A stretch of DNA of 45,624 bases from Alphaproteobacteria bacterium (GCA_947481575.1 CANKGV010000019.1:1-45624); one strand, 5' to 3'. Positions 19,188 through 28,603 are shown, counted from the stretch's first letter. The notes: generated by a model not told the origin, from the sequence alone. Numbers and translations: made by a program.

Positions 19188-19853
19188 TCAAGCCTGACCG
19201 CGGAGCCGGGCGATATTGGCTGCGTACTGACTAGGGCCGCCGGTGAAAGTGGCAGTGCCGGCGACCAGCACGTCGGCGCCCGCGGCAATGGCCAGCGGCG
19301 CCGTTTCGAAATTGATGCCGCCGTCCACTTCGAGGTCGATGGTGCGGCCGGTGGCGTCGATCTTTTGACGCAGCACGCGAATCTTATCGAGCTGGCTGTG
19401 AATGAACTTCTGGCCGCCGAAGCCCGGGTTCACGCTCATCACCAGGATCAGATCGACGTCGCCGATGACGTAATCGACCGCGCTGGGGTGCGTGGCGGGG
19501 TTCAGCACGACGCCGGCTTTTTTGCCGAGGCGTTTGATTTCCTGGATCGTGCGGTGCAGGTGCGCACCGGCTTCCGGGTGAGCCGTGATGATGTCGGCGC
19601 CGGAATCCGAGAAGTCTTGGAGGAACGGATCGACCGGCGAGATCATCAAGTGACAATCGAACGTCTTCTTGGTGTGGGGGCGCAGGGCTTTGACCACACC
19701 GGGGCCGATGGTGATGTTGGGCACGAAGTGCCCGTCCATCACGTCGACGTGGATGTAGTCGGCTCCGGCGGCGTCGATGCGACGCACTTCTTCACCGAGG
19801 GACGCGAAGTCCGCGGACAGGATCGACGGGGCGATTCGAACGTTCTGGCGCAT
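19188..19853 (-). CDS. rpe: Ribulose-phosphate 3-epimerase
   Basis: 221 residues, the typical length. The TIM barrel shows IAPSILSADFASLGEE, the metal-binding IHVDVMDGHFVPNITIGP, FDCHLMI, VMSVNPGFGGQKFI and LEVDGGIN, with the catalytic Asp pair and metal His residues all present. It interconverts ribulose-5-phosphate and xylulose-5-phosphate in the pentose phosphate and Calvin pathways in the cytoplasm. It lies 44 bp downstream of rsmB and directly precedes the heparinase-like gene. Confidence 0.96.
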   Translation of the reverse strand: MRQNVRIAPSILSADFASLGEEVRRIDAAGADYIHVDVMDGHFVPNITIGPGVVKALRPHTKKTFDCHLMISPVDPFLQDFSDSGADIITAHPEAGAHLHRTIQEIKRLGKKAGVVLNPATHPSAVDYVIGDVDLILVMSVNPGFGGQKFIHSQLDKIRVLRQKIDATGRTIDLEVDGGINFETAPLAIAAGADVLVAGTATFTGGPSQYAANIARLRGQA

Positions 19854-19897
19854 GGGCCGAAGTCTCTATCAGCTTGAGGATGGAGCGGCAAGAAAAC

Positions 19898-21190
19898 CTA
19901 TGCGGCGGCGGGTAAGCGGCGCAGCCGGGCGGCGTAGAACCCGTCCATACCGCCGATGTGGCCGAGGTGACTGGGCAGCGCGCGCAGGTCGCCTGCGGGG
20001 CTGACAACTTCGGCCAGGCCGCCGGTGTCCGCTTCGGTCACCGGCACGCGTTCGAACTCCGGGTGGCGGCCTAAGAAAGCGGCGACCCGGTGCTCGCCCT
20101 CGCTTTGATCGAGGGAGCACACGGCATAGGCGACGATGCCGCCTTCGCGCACGAGAGTGCCCGCGTGTTCGAGCAGCGTGTCTTGGGTGGCGCGCAGGCC
20201 GGCGGCGGCGGAGGCGTCTTTGATCCAGGGAATCTCGGGATTGCGGCGGATGGTGCCGGTGGCGGTGCACGGTGCATCGACCAGCACGCCATCCAGCAAC
20301 GTTTCGGGCCGCCACGTCTCGGCGTAGTTGGCGACCACTTCGGCGGTGAGCTTGAGCCGCGTGAGGTTGGTGCGGAGACGCACGAGGCGTTCGGGCGAGA
20401 CATCGACGGCGGTGACGTGCAGGCCGGCGGCGGCGAGTTGGGCGGTCTTGCCGCCCGGCGCGGCGCACAGGTCGGCGACGCGGGAGCCCGGGGCCAAGAT
20501 GCCGGTGAGCAGGCGGGCGGGCAAGGCGGCGGAGGCGTCTTGGACCCACCATTCGCCATCGGCGTAGCCGGGCAGGTCGACCACCGACGAGACATTGCGC
20601 AAACGCACCGAGCCGGTGGGCAGCAGGTGGCCGCCGAGCTTGGCGGCCCATCCGGCGCCGTCGCTTTTCACGGTGAGGTCCAAGGGCGGTTCGCCCATGT
20701 GGACGTTGGAGATAGCGCGGGCGGTTTCTTCGTTCCAGGCATCGCGCAACTGCCGCCACAGCCAATCGGGCATGTTGAGGCGCGGGGCTTCGCGCGGCGA
20801 GAGCATGGCTTTGCCTTCGCGCGCCAGGCGGCGCAGCACGGCGTTGACCAGACCTTTGAGCGGGCTGCCTTCGGCCAGCAACACGGTGGCATCGACGGCC
20901 GCGTGGGACGGCGTATCCAAGAACAGCAACTGACACGCGCCGGTGCGCAGGATGTCGCGGATGTTGCCGCGGCGGCGCTGGAGCGGCTGGTCGAGGCAAC
21001 GGCGGATCACGTCGTCGATCTGGCCCATGCGGCGCAGGGTGACGAGGACCAGGCGGCGGGCGAACGCCTTGTCGCGGTCGGGGATCGGCGGATCGCGCGG
21101 CAGCTCGGCCCAGGCGGTGTCGAGGGTGGCGCCGTCCAATACGCGCGACAGCACCATCAAAGCCGCAGCACGGCCGCTTAGAGGCTGCAT
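19898..21190 (-). CDS. rsmB: 16S rRNA m5C methyltransferase, RsmB family
   Basis: 430 residues. An N-terminal NusB-like helical domain (1-140) is followed by a SAM-dependent methyltransferase domain. The SAM site reads VADLCAAPGGKTAQLA. Motif IV DAPCTATGTIRRNP holds C308, and motif VI YAVCSLDQSEGE holds the nucleophile C358. It methylates a cytosine of 16S rRNA (C967 in E. coli). It heads the leftward rsmB-rpe-heparinase cluster typical of Alphaproteobacteria. Confidence 0.93.
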   Translation of the reverse strand: MQPLSGRAAALMVLSRVLDGATLDTAWAELPRDPPIPDRDKAFARRLVLVTLRRMGQIDDVIRRCLDQPLQRRRGNIRDILRTGACQLLFLDTPSHAAVDATVLLAEGSPLKGLVNAVLRRLAREGKAMLSPREAPRLNMPDWLWRQLRDAWNEETARAISNVHMGEPPLDLTVKSDGAGWAAKLGGHLLPTGSVRLRNVSSVVDLPGYADGEWWVQDASAALPARLLTGILAPGSRVADLCAAPGGKTAQLAAAGLHVTAVDVSPERLVRLRTNLTRLKLTAEVVANYAETWRPETLLDGVLVDAPCTATGTIRRNPEIPWIKDASAAAGLRATQDTLLEHAGTLVREGGIVAYAVCSLDQSEGEHRVAAFLGRHPEFERVPVTEADTGGLAEVVSPAGDLRALPSHLGHIGGMDGFYAARLRRLPAAA

Positions 21191-21333
21191 CGGCGGCCTC
21201 CGGCCCGTATCTTCACGATACGTTCCATATGTGTTGCCGCAATGTTCTGCCGTTTACCATACGGTACTGAACTCGAAACGCGGCGGAACACGGCCAAAGA
21301 CCACGCTACTACGGGCGGACCAGCGGGCGTGTT

Positions 21334-22020
21334 TCAGTTTGTAGCGGGCGCCGGCGCCGGCGCGGCAACGGCAGGAGCAGCGGGAGCGGCAGCGGGGGCG
21401 GCGACCGCGGGGGCGTTGCGGCCGGGCGCGCGGGCGCGGGCCATCAGCGATTCGAACGAGGCGCGGGCGCGTAGCTCGGCATTGGGCACGTTCAGCAGGC
21501 GGTGGAACATATGGTAGGCCTGCAGAATGCTGATGATGTTGAAGGCGATTTGACCCAGATCGAGATCGGGGCGGAACTGGCCTTCGGCCATCGCCTCGCG
21601 GGTCGCGTTTTCCAGGGTGCCGATCCAATCGCGCTGGACGCGGGCGACGTAGTAGCGGCACACGCCGGGATTGTCGTCCAACTCGCTGGCGGCAGCGGTG
21701 AAGATGTCGCCGCCGGGAAGCTGCTTGTGGGCGGCGTATTTGAACCAGCCGTCGAACAACGAGCGGACGCGCAGTTCGCCAGACCCGCCGGTGACGGCGG
21801 GCGTGATGACGGTGTTGGCGAACAACGCCGCGGCCCACTGCAGCACGGCGAGGTCGAGCGCCTCTTTGGAGCCGAAATGCGCGATCAGACCGCTTTTGGA
21901 TAGGTTCAGGTCCTTGGCGAGCCCACCGATGGTGAGACCTTCCAAGCCCGACCGGCTTGCGATCGCGGCGGCGCGCTCAAGTATCGCGTCGCGGGTCTTT
22001 GCGCCCTTGCCAACGGTCAT
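21334..22020 (-). CDS. TetR/AcrR-family transcriptional regulator
   Basis: 228 residues. The N-terminal helix-turn-helix is TIGGLAKDLNLSKSGLIAHFGSKEALDLAV (about 29-58). A C-terminal ligand/dimerisation domain has RVRSLFDGWFKY and a helical RDWIGTLENATREAM. A low-complexity Ala/Pro tail (about 205-228) ends the protein. The ligand is unknown. The 110-bp upstream region carries two ACCGGT-centred sites (22081-22126), suggesting autoregulation. The adjacent acetyl-CoA synthetase gene, co-directional upstream, is a possible target or merely a neighbour. Confidence 0.9.
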   Translation of the reverse strand: MTVGKGAKTRDAILERAAAIASRSGLEGLTIGGLAKDLNLSKSGLIAHFGSKEALDLAVLQWAAALFANTVITPAVTGGSGELRVRSLFDGWFKYAAHKQLPGGDIFTAAASELDDNPGVCRYYVARVQRDWIGTLENATREAMAEGQFRPDLDLGQIAFNIISILQAYHMFHRLLNVPNAELRARASFESLMARARAPGRNAPAVAAPAAAPAAPAVAAPAPAPATN

Positions 22021-22080
22021 GCGATCCCCGATCCGCCCCCCGGGATTAGTAGCAAACGACCGTTCTTATTCAAGCGTTTT

Positions 22081-22126
22081 CAACCGGTTCGGCGCGACCG
22101 CAAGAAAAACAGAACGACCGGTTGGA
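22081..22126. promoter_or_regulatory. Two ACCGGT-centred operator-like sites upstream of tetR
   Basis: CAACCGGTTCGG (22081-22092) and CGACCGGTTGGA (22115-22126) share the core C-R-ACCGGTT with centres 34 bp apart. A third, shortened relative ACGACCGTT is at 22056-22064. AACCGGTT is a perfect palindrome, as expected for a dimeric TetR-type repressor. Confidence 0.5.
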
Positions 22127-22131
22127 AAACC

Positions 22132-24087
<1,956 letters not shown>

Positions 24088-24132
24088 AACGGAACCCGGC
24101 ATTGGAAACAGACGCCCCTGCGAATAGCACGG

Positions 24133-24384
24133 CTACGGCGATGCGGGGAGTCGGAGCGGCGACGCCCACGCATGCGGATCGGTGACGCGGCGCGGCGCGG
24201 CGATGCTTGGATTGCACAGGCTGATGTAGATGCACGGGGTGCCGGGGGCGCCTAGCCCAAGCTCCGCGACCGGATTGCCCGCATACCCCACCGGCGTTTC
24301 GACGAAGTAGACCGCGATGCTTGGCACGACCTGGCCGCGGCGGCGCTCAAGCGCGCCGACGCGGGGACGCAGACGGCGGGTCAT
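24133..24384 (-). CDS. Small unknown protein coupled to DUF5681 gene
   Basis: 83 residues. The ATG overlaps the stop of the DUF5681 gene as ATGA (24381-24384). It starts TRRLRPRVGALERRRGQ, followed by a SIAVYFVETPVGYAG segment and PCIYISLCNP. There is no membrane segment or known motif. The four-base overlap and shared codon bias support a real gene whose product is made with the DUF5681 protein. I do not recognise a family. Confidence 0.6.
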   Translation of the reverse strand: MTRRLRPRVGALERRRGQVVPSIAVYFVETPVGYAGNPVAELGLGAPGTPCIYISLCNPSIAAPRRVTDPHAWASPLRLPASP

Positions 24385-24881
24385 GGGGCGCGGCCTTCCA
24401 ACGCGGATACGCGGCGCTCCAATTCTTCGGTCTCGATGGCGCGGCGCTGGGCCTCGATGACGGACGCCAACGCTTGGCCCTCGGTCGGAGTGAGTTCGCC
24501 GGCGCCGACGAGGGCCGCCACCTGCCCCGCCGCTTTCACCGCATCGGATGCGGTTTCTACGGCGGGCAACGCCACCGCCACGGTGCGCTCGCGCCGCAGC
24601 GGCACCAGCCGATCGAGGCACAACCGCAACGCGCCGACATTGCCGGCGACGGCCTGCTCAACGGCGGTGCGCATGAGCAACTCGGCCTCGCCATCGAGCA
24701 ACGCCTGGGCGAGGTGGGTCGCCTTGTTGCGCGAGCCAGCCGGGCGGCCGGGGTTGCCGGGGGTGAAGGGGCGGCCGGGGTTGTCCTTGCTGAACGGCTT
24801 CCCGCGCGTAAGTACGCGGGATTTACGCGCGGGCTGACCCTGCTCTGCCGAATCGGAAGTCGGGGGAGTTTCGTGCGCCAT
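24381..24881 (-). CDS. DUF5681-type protein
   Basis: 166 residues from ATG 24881, preceded by GGAG seven bases upstream. The N-terminal motif FTPGNPGRPAGSRNKAT (about 39-55) is the DUF5681 signature. It is followed by AQALLDGEAE, ALRLCLDRLVPLRRERTV, and a C-terminal coiled coil AIETEELERRVSALEG. Such proteins are found singly in Alphaproteobacteria and near phage-packaging-like genes; the function is unknown. The basic GRPAGSRNK segment suggests nucleic-acid contact (inference). It is first in a two-gene unit with its own promoter. Confidence 0.78.
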   Translation of the reverse strand: MAHETPPTSDSAEQGQPARKSRVLTRGKPFSKDNPGRPFTPGNPGRPAGSRNKATHLAQALLDGEAELLMRTAVEQAVAGNVGALRLCLDRLVPLRRERTVAVALPAVETASDAVKAAGQVAALVGAGELTPTEGQALASVIEAQRRAIETEELERRVSALEGRAP

Positions 24882-24911
24882 TCGCCGCTCCAAGTGTATC
24901 GGGGAGCGGCT

Positions 24912-24950
24912 AAGATACGATATGTACCACTACGGTGTCAATACGTATTG
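24912..24950 (-). promoter_or_regulatory. Sigma-70 promoter with palindromic operator for DUF5681 gene
   Basis: On the minus strand, a perfect TTGACA (24936-24941) and TATCTT (24912-24917) are 18 bp apart, putting the start of transcription about 25 bases before ATG 24881. The perfect palindrome CAATACGTATTG (24939-24950) overlaps the -35 box, a classic repressor position. Confidence 0.55.
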
Positions 24951-25076
24951 GGTTGTCTTCCTGGCCGCCAGTTCTCATCGAGATCGGTGGGCCCGAGGGG
25001 ATGTCCGAAACTGCTTTCCCTACGTCCAGTGGATTGATGCGGCATTCGGTAGCAACCACACCTCACGACGGCGCGC

Positions 25077-25766
25077 ATGCTATTTTTCGGTATGCTCACA
25101 GCTTCCCGCCGAAGCGCCGCTTTCTTCATTACCCTGGGCGGCGGCATCGTCCTGGCTCTCCGCGTTGTCGCCGATAGCATCGGGCGCACGACCTTGATTG
25201 ACGATGCCCTACAGGCCGCTGGGCGGGTCGGCCATTTCCTCTCATGGATAGGGGATCAGCCGGGCCTGGTGATCTACACGGGAGGGGCCACGGCGCTCTT
25301 TGTTGGAGCCCTGTTACTGGCTCCCTGGGAAGTGCTCGCCGCGAGGATACTCGGGCGCCATGAGCGGGCTGGGCGTTTGGCGGCCCTCGGGGCGGAATGT
25401 GTGGAGATAAGCGAGGTGCTTCTAAAGCACTGGGCCAACAAGCACGGCGCATTTCCCAAGGAGGTTGATAAGGTCTACTCGCTCAAACTCAGCCTTATGG
25501 GTGAGGGCTTTAACGTCCCAATCCAGTCCCCCACCGTTGATGCGCCGAAACTTGACTGGCTGTTCTACGACCTCGGAACCTACTTCAGCCTCGTCGGCAC
25601 GCTGTTGGCTGATGGCCATATCCCGGCAGCATACCGGGCCGCTAACCGGGACGCTCAGCGGATGAACAACCGCCTCAATGAACTCCTTTCGGCACCTACC
25701 GCGGGTCAAGACGGAGATCCCGCACCTCGGCCGCAACAAGCGCCTGGACTAGAAAAACAGCCGTGA
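25077..25766 (+). CDS. Membrane protein of unknown function
   Basis: 229 residues. Two membrane helices lie at about 12-32 (AAFFITLGGGIVLALRV) and 63-85 (LVIYTGGATALFVGALLLAP). A soluble, mostly helical cytoplasmic part follows, with a polar Pro-rich tail. There is no known domain. An ATG at 25092 is a possible later start. Codon use is less GC-biased than in the flanking housekeeping genes, consistent with acquired DNA. The 3' end overlaps the convergent DUF6471 gene by 71 bp, which is unusual and suggests rearrangement. Confidence 0.6.
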   Translation: MLFFGMLTASRRSAAFFITLGGGIVLALRVVADSIGRTTLIDDALQAAGRVGHFLSWIGDQPGLVIYTGGATALFVGALLLAPWEVLAARILGRHERAGRLAALGAECVEISEVLLKHWANKHGAFPKEVDKVYSLKLSLMGEGFNVPIQSPTVDAPKLDWLFYDLGTYFSLVGTLLADGHIPAAYRAANRDAQRMNNRLNELLSAPTAGQDGDPAPRPQQAPGLEKQP

Positions 25767-25941
25767 ACCCGCCCCGGCTGATCTTGTTCTTTATGTTCGC
25801 CTCGGTTTCGTGAATCCCCATCTTTCCGAGCCGTGCGGCAAGGTCGCCGTACGTGACTCCGTGGCGCTTCAATTCCGACTTGAGAAGGTTCTTAACCCGG
25901 CGCCGGATGGAAGTAGGGACGCACCACCACGTAAGCGGCAC
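25696..25941 (-). CDS. DUF6471 protein, N-terminus altered by IS relic
   Basis: 81 residues in the frame. Residues of about 15-78 (VKNLLKSELKRHGVTYGDLA, then NIKNKISRGGFTAVFLVQ) match the small DUF6471 family, a likely XRE-like helix-turn-helix domain. The first 11 residues (MPLTWWCVPTS) are unlike the family and lie antisense to the IS1595 transposase fragment. The original start therefore appears lost, and the present ATG at 25941 lies inside IS DNA. Expression is uncertain. Confidence 0.7.
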   Translation of the reverse strand: MPLTWWCVPTSIRRRVKNLLKSELKRHGVTYGDLAARLGKMGIHETEANIKNKISRGGFTAVFLVQALVAAEVRDLRLDPR

Positions 25942-26092
25942 GTACCTAGCCGCCTATGCGAACGAAGCGGCATGGCGCGAGTACAACCGCCGCGAGGCGA
26001 ACGGCACGCAGTACGGGATGGTCGTTAGCGCCGCGCTGGCGCACCCGGTGTCGGGACAGTGGAAGGGGTACTGGCAGCGCTCAGCGCGCTAG
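25907..26092 (+). pseudogene. IS1595-family (ISXO2-like) transposase fragment
   Basis: The C-terminal remnant only: GTHHHVSGTYLAAYANEAAWR followed by YNRREANG, matching the end of the ISXO2-like domain (Y/H-HHVS..L..Y..E...R.N.R). The catalytic Asp residues and zinc ribbon of the full transposase (about 300 residues) are missing. The frame ends at 26092, 12 bp past the end of the convergent 61-residue gene. Confidence 0.65.
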
Positions 26093-26266
26093 CTTGAACG
26101 GAAAGAAGTTCTGGGTCGGAACCACAGACTTGTCGTCCTTGTCCGACGCCTTCGCAAGAGTCCCAGTCCCGGTTGGGGTTTGGAACGCATAGTGCGAACC
26201 CACTGCGGTGTAGGGCTTTGGAGACTGCTCTGGTGTCGAGGCCGAACTCTCTGCCGCCTTCTTCAT
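26081..26266 (-). CDS. 61-residue polar protein coupled to Ntn-hydrolase gene
   Basis: The ATG at 26266 overlaps the TGA of the Ntn-hydrolase gene as ATGA, so translation is probably coupled. The protein is Ser/Thr/Lys-rich and low in hydrophobics (KKAAESSASTPEQSPKPYT, SDKDDKSVVPTQ), with an aromatic/basic end NFFPFKLAR. It is predicted largely disordered, with no known family, Cys pair or signal peptide. The coupling suggests a partner, substrate or adaptor of the hydrolase; that is inference. Unlike Pup it lacks a C-terminal GGE/GGQ. Confidence 0.55.
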   Translation of the reverse strand: MKKAAESSASTPEQSPKPYTAVGSHYAFQTPTGTGTLAKASDKDDKSVVPTQNFFPFKLAR

Positions 26267-27105
26267 TCGTGTCCCTCTGGGTTTAAGACGGTATCGAAGT
26301 AGTGCTTTCGCCTGACCCACTTGAAGCCCTCGTGCTTCGTTATGGCGGCGCTTTCAATCGGGCCACCCACCGTGGCAGCTCCGCGTTTAAACCTCGTAAA
26401 CATGGCGGTCGTATGGACGATAAACTCGGCAAAATCTATCGCGTCTTGAATCGGCATGGGAGCCTCAACTAGAGAGACTCCCAACTTATTTCCAATCGCC
26501 GTTACCGCCCCGGGGACATCGGCATCGGGCATCCCCAGCGACTTCAGAGCGTCGCCCAAGCCCATGCCGTGACCATTGAGCAGCCGGGTAAACACTTCAG
26601 GTTCACCACCGGCATACGCGTTTGTGACTCCTCTGGCCATCAATCGTACTGGGGCCGGGCAATTCCCCTGATTGATTTCGATCAGCCAAACCTCGCTCAA
26701 CGGCTCGTTGGCTGAGTATCCAGCAACGACAAAGCCAAAGATTGGGCCGGTGCCGACGGGAATATTTAGGCTCTTGTAGTGCTCGTCAAAGAAGAACTCC
26801 CTCGTCCTATTGCAGACCTCCTCGACGGTCACCTTTTCATCGTCCAGTGCCCAGCCTTTGTGGGCAGCATCATCCCCAGCAAAACGGCGGCGCAAGTCTT
26901 TCACTAGCGTGGAAATGGAACTGGCACCGAACGAGCCCATGCCATAGGTCAGGCCACCAATCGGTAGGCCCTTCTTGAGATTGAATATCTTGTTCGCGTT
27001 GTTGTAGACGTTGACGACTTGGTCGTTTCCGTCAAACAGAGTTGTGGCGCTATCAGAGGCGAGAACGACCCCGTCGTGAACCTGGACAGCGATCGCGATC
27101 GTCAT
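26263..27105 (-). CDS. Proteasome-beta-like Ntn-hydrolase-fold protein
   Basis: 280 residues from ATG 27105 with GGAGG eight bases upstream. The start MTIAIAVQVHDGVVLASDS is the proteasome/HslV/Anbu beta-strand pattern. After Met removal Thr becomes residue 1, and Asp falls at mature position 17, the standard catalytic Asp. Lys in NNANKIF (mature 38) can serve as the Lys33 equivalent after a short insertion. The downstream segments GGLTYGMGSFGASSISTLV and GFVVAGYSA fit the fold. It is longer than HslV (about 175) and the C-terminal ESAAITKHEGFKWVRRKHY is not HslV- or Anbu-like. It is likely a self-assembling cytoplasmic threonine hydrolase of unknown substrate, with no ATPase gene nearby. Confidence 0.72.
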   Translation of the reverse strand: MTIAIAVQVHDGVVLASDSATTLFDGNDQVVNVYNNANKIFNLKKGLPIGGLTYGMGSFGASSISTLVKDLRRRFAGDDAAHKGWALDDEKVTVEEVCNRTREFFFDEHYKSLNIPVGTGPIFGFVVAGYSANEPLSEVWLIEINQGNCPAPVRLMARGVTNAYAGGEPEVFTRLLNGHGMGLGDALKSLGMPDADVPGAVTAIGNKLGVSLVEAPMPIQDAIDFAEFIVHTTAMFTRFKRGAATVGGPIESAAITKHEGFKWVRRKHYFDTVLNPEGHE

Positions 27106-27185
27106 CTCGGCCGCCTCCGAATAGTTCCGACCAGCATACCTGGGAGTGAATCGATAACGGGTCTGCGAGTCAACTCACGGTAGAG

Positions 27186-27653
27186 TCAGCGCACCACCTC
27201 CCACAACATGAACATTCCAGGTCCCTGACTCGCCTTAGTCAGTCCCGCGTCCCTGGCGTGCCGCAACGACACCCCCACCCGTTTGACCATCAACGACAAC
27301 AGCCGCTGATCGGCCCGGTCTAGGGCGCGTTCAACGAGCATCTGTACCGCCAGTTCTCTGGTGGTCATTGGCTCGCTGGCCGTCCGCAGGATGCTCAGCA
27401 CGATGCGGGACATTTCGCCCCGGTGTGCCCAATCCGGTGGGGCGCGGAACGTGCGCGGCTTGATGCGCTCTAGGACTACGGACGGGTCTATCGTCTGGAT
27501 CGTCGCGTCCAGGCTGGCGAGTTGCTCAACCAGCGTCCGCAGCCGTTGGTGGGTGCGCTCTATGACGAAACCGACCGGCCCAAGGTCGTCCGCCTGCGCC
27601 ACGCGAAATTCTGAAAGCGCGACGCCCGCGTCCGGGCTATCTATCGCGAGCAT
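27186..27653 (-). CDS. Unknown protein, possible winged-helix C-terminus
   Basis: 155 residues from ATG 27653; GTG 27689 is an alternative. The N-terminal half includes DLGPVGFVIERTHQRLRTLVEQL, a helical segment. The C-terminal half has SRIVLSILRTASEPMTTRELAVQMLVE and SLMVKRVGVSLRHARD, laid out like a winged helix with a beta wing ending GMFMLWEVV. I recall close relatives as hypothetical proteins in other Alphaproteobacteria. DNA binding is an inference from pattern. It is divergent from the short frame at 27693. Confidence 0.65.
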   Translation of the reverse strand: MLAIDSPDAGVALSEFRVAQADDLGPVGFVIERTHQRLRTLVEQLASLDATIQTIDPSVVLERIKPRTFRAPPDWAHRGEMSRIVLSILRTASEPMTTRELAVQMLVERALDRADQRLLSLMVKRVGVSLRHARDAGLTKASQGPGMFMLWEVVR

Positions 27654-27692
27654 CCTAGCGCGGTGGCAGAAGTGACCGGCGACAATCACAGT

Positions 27693-27827
27693 GTGAGACG
27701 GCTGAAGGCCCGGATGCTGTGCAAGCCGCCTAAGGGTCTGACGCCGGCCGAGACGGATGAGGCCATCCGTCTGGCGGTGTTGCGACGCGCTGCGAGCGCT
27801 AAGACAAAGCCCGAGAACCCCAAATGA
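27693..27827 (+). CDS. Possible 44-residue basic peptide
   Basis: GTG 27693 (or ATG 27714) opens a Lys/Arg-rich frame (RRLKARMLCKPPKGLTPAET) that ends in TGA overlapping the ATG of the next gene as ATGA (27824-27827). The overlap favours translation, but the length and weak start make it tentative. No family is recognised. Confidence 0.35.
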   Translation: MRRLKARMLCKPPKGLTPAETDEAIRLAVLRRAASAKTKPENPK

Positions 27828-28381
27828 AGAAGTGGTTGGTAGTTGCCGTTGTCCTTATCGCTGCCGCCGGCGCCGCGGCGATTCCCATCCTCCAGCGCTC
27901 CCAGAACGCCTGGGAATACACCGCGCCGCATTCGGGGCAGCTGGTGCTGGCGGTGAACGGCACATCGCCGCAGATGGCGGCGACGAGGCTGGAGATCCGG
28001 TGCGGGGGCGAGGTGGCGCAAGTGCGGCTGCATGTGCCGGTGCAACTGGCGCCGCCCGTAGGGCCGGGGGGTGCCGCGGCCAAGCTGCGCACCGTAATCC
28101 TGGAAGTGAGCGAGGAGTTCTTGGATGCGGACCGCAAGGTGATCCGCGCTTCCGAAAACGGGCTGTTTGCGTGGACGGTGAGCGACGACGGGGGATTTGC
28201 CGAGCGGACCGATCCGCGGCCGTTCATCGAGGCTTTGAACGGCCCGGCGTGGCTGAACCTGCATGTGCTGGGGGTGGCGGGCGGCGGGGCCTTGGGTTCG
28301 GCCACGATCTACTTCCCGCTGACGGGCCTGGTGAAGTACCGCGACAAGATCGCGGAAAGTTGTGGGGCGGCCACCGGCTGA
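27824..28381 (+). CDS. Exported or membrane-anchored unknown protein
   Basis: 185 residues. The N-terminal KKWLVVAVVLIAAAGAAAIPIL is a signal peptide or anchor. The rest is beta-rich with TRLEIRCGG, VQLAPPVGPGG, KLRTVILEVSEEFLD and SATIYFPLTGLVKYRDKI; two Cys could pair in the periplasm. No known domain is seen. Transcribed rightward, it is followed by a 222-bp gap containing hairpins at 28448-28468 (CACCGGT/ACCGGTG) and 28545-28570 (GTCCCGCCC/GGGCGGGAC), without a clear T-run. Confidence 0.65.
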   Translation: MKKWLVVAVVLIAAAGAAAIPILQRSQNAWEYTAPHSGQLVLAVNGTSPQMAATRLEIRCGGEVAQVRLHVPVQLAPPVGPGGAAAKLRTVILEVSEEFLDADRKVIRASENGLFAWTVSDDGGFAERTDPRPFIEALNGPAWLNLHVLGVAGGGALGSATIYFPLTGLVKYRDKIAESCGAATG

Positions 28382-28603
28382 GGCGCGACGGATTTTTGGT
28401 TGGCGCCCGTTAGTCCTGGGATTGTTGTAGCCACTGCGCCCGTGCGCCACCGGTAGATTTCACCGGTGTGCAACCGGGCAGACCCGCCGGGCGGCCGTGC
28501 CCGTGGCTATTGGCCGGACCGGCGAACTGTGACTACACCATGGCGTCCCGCCCGGTTGCGGGGGCGGGACTTTGGTAGAAAAAAAATTCTGGGAGAGAAC
28601 GTC

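Noticed and set aside
21255-21266. TACCATACGGTA near-palindrome upstream of rsmB
   Set aside because: Only 10 of 12 positions are symmetric, it is a single copy, and rsmB is not usually regulated; not enough to call an operator.
24902-25076. Search for a gene in the 24882-25076 gap
   Set aside because: Short frames there lack start signals and similarity; only the promoter and palindrome are supported.
26081-26266. The 61-residue protein considered as a Pup homologue
   Set aside because: It lacks the C-terminal Gly-Gly-Glu/Gln and the Pup helical motif, and no Dop, PafA or Mpa gene is present.
28448-28570. Two hairpins upstream of copy A1 considered as a riboswitch
   Set aside because: Simple stems only, with no conserved aptamer core and no expression-platform pairing that I can recognise.
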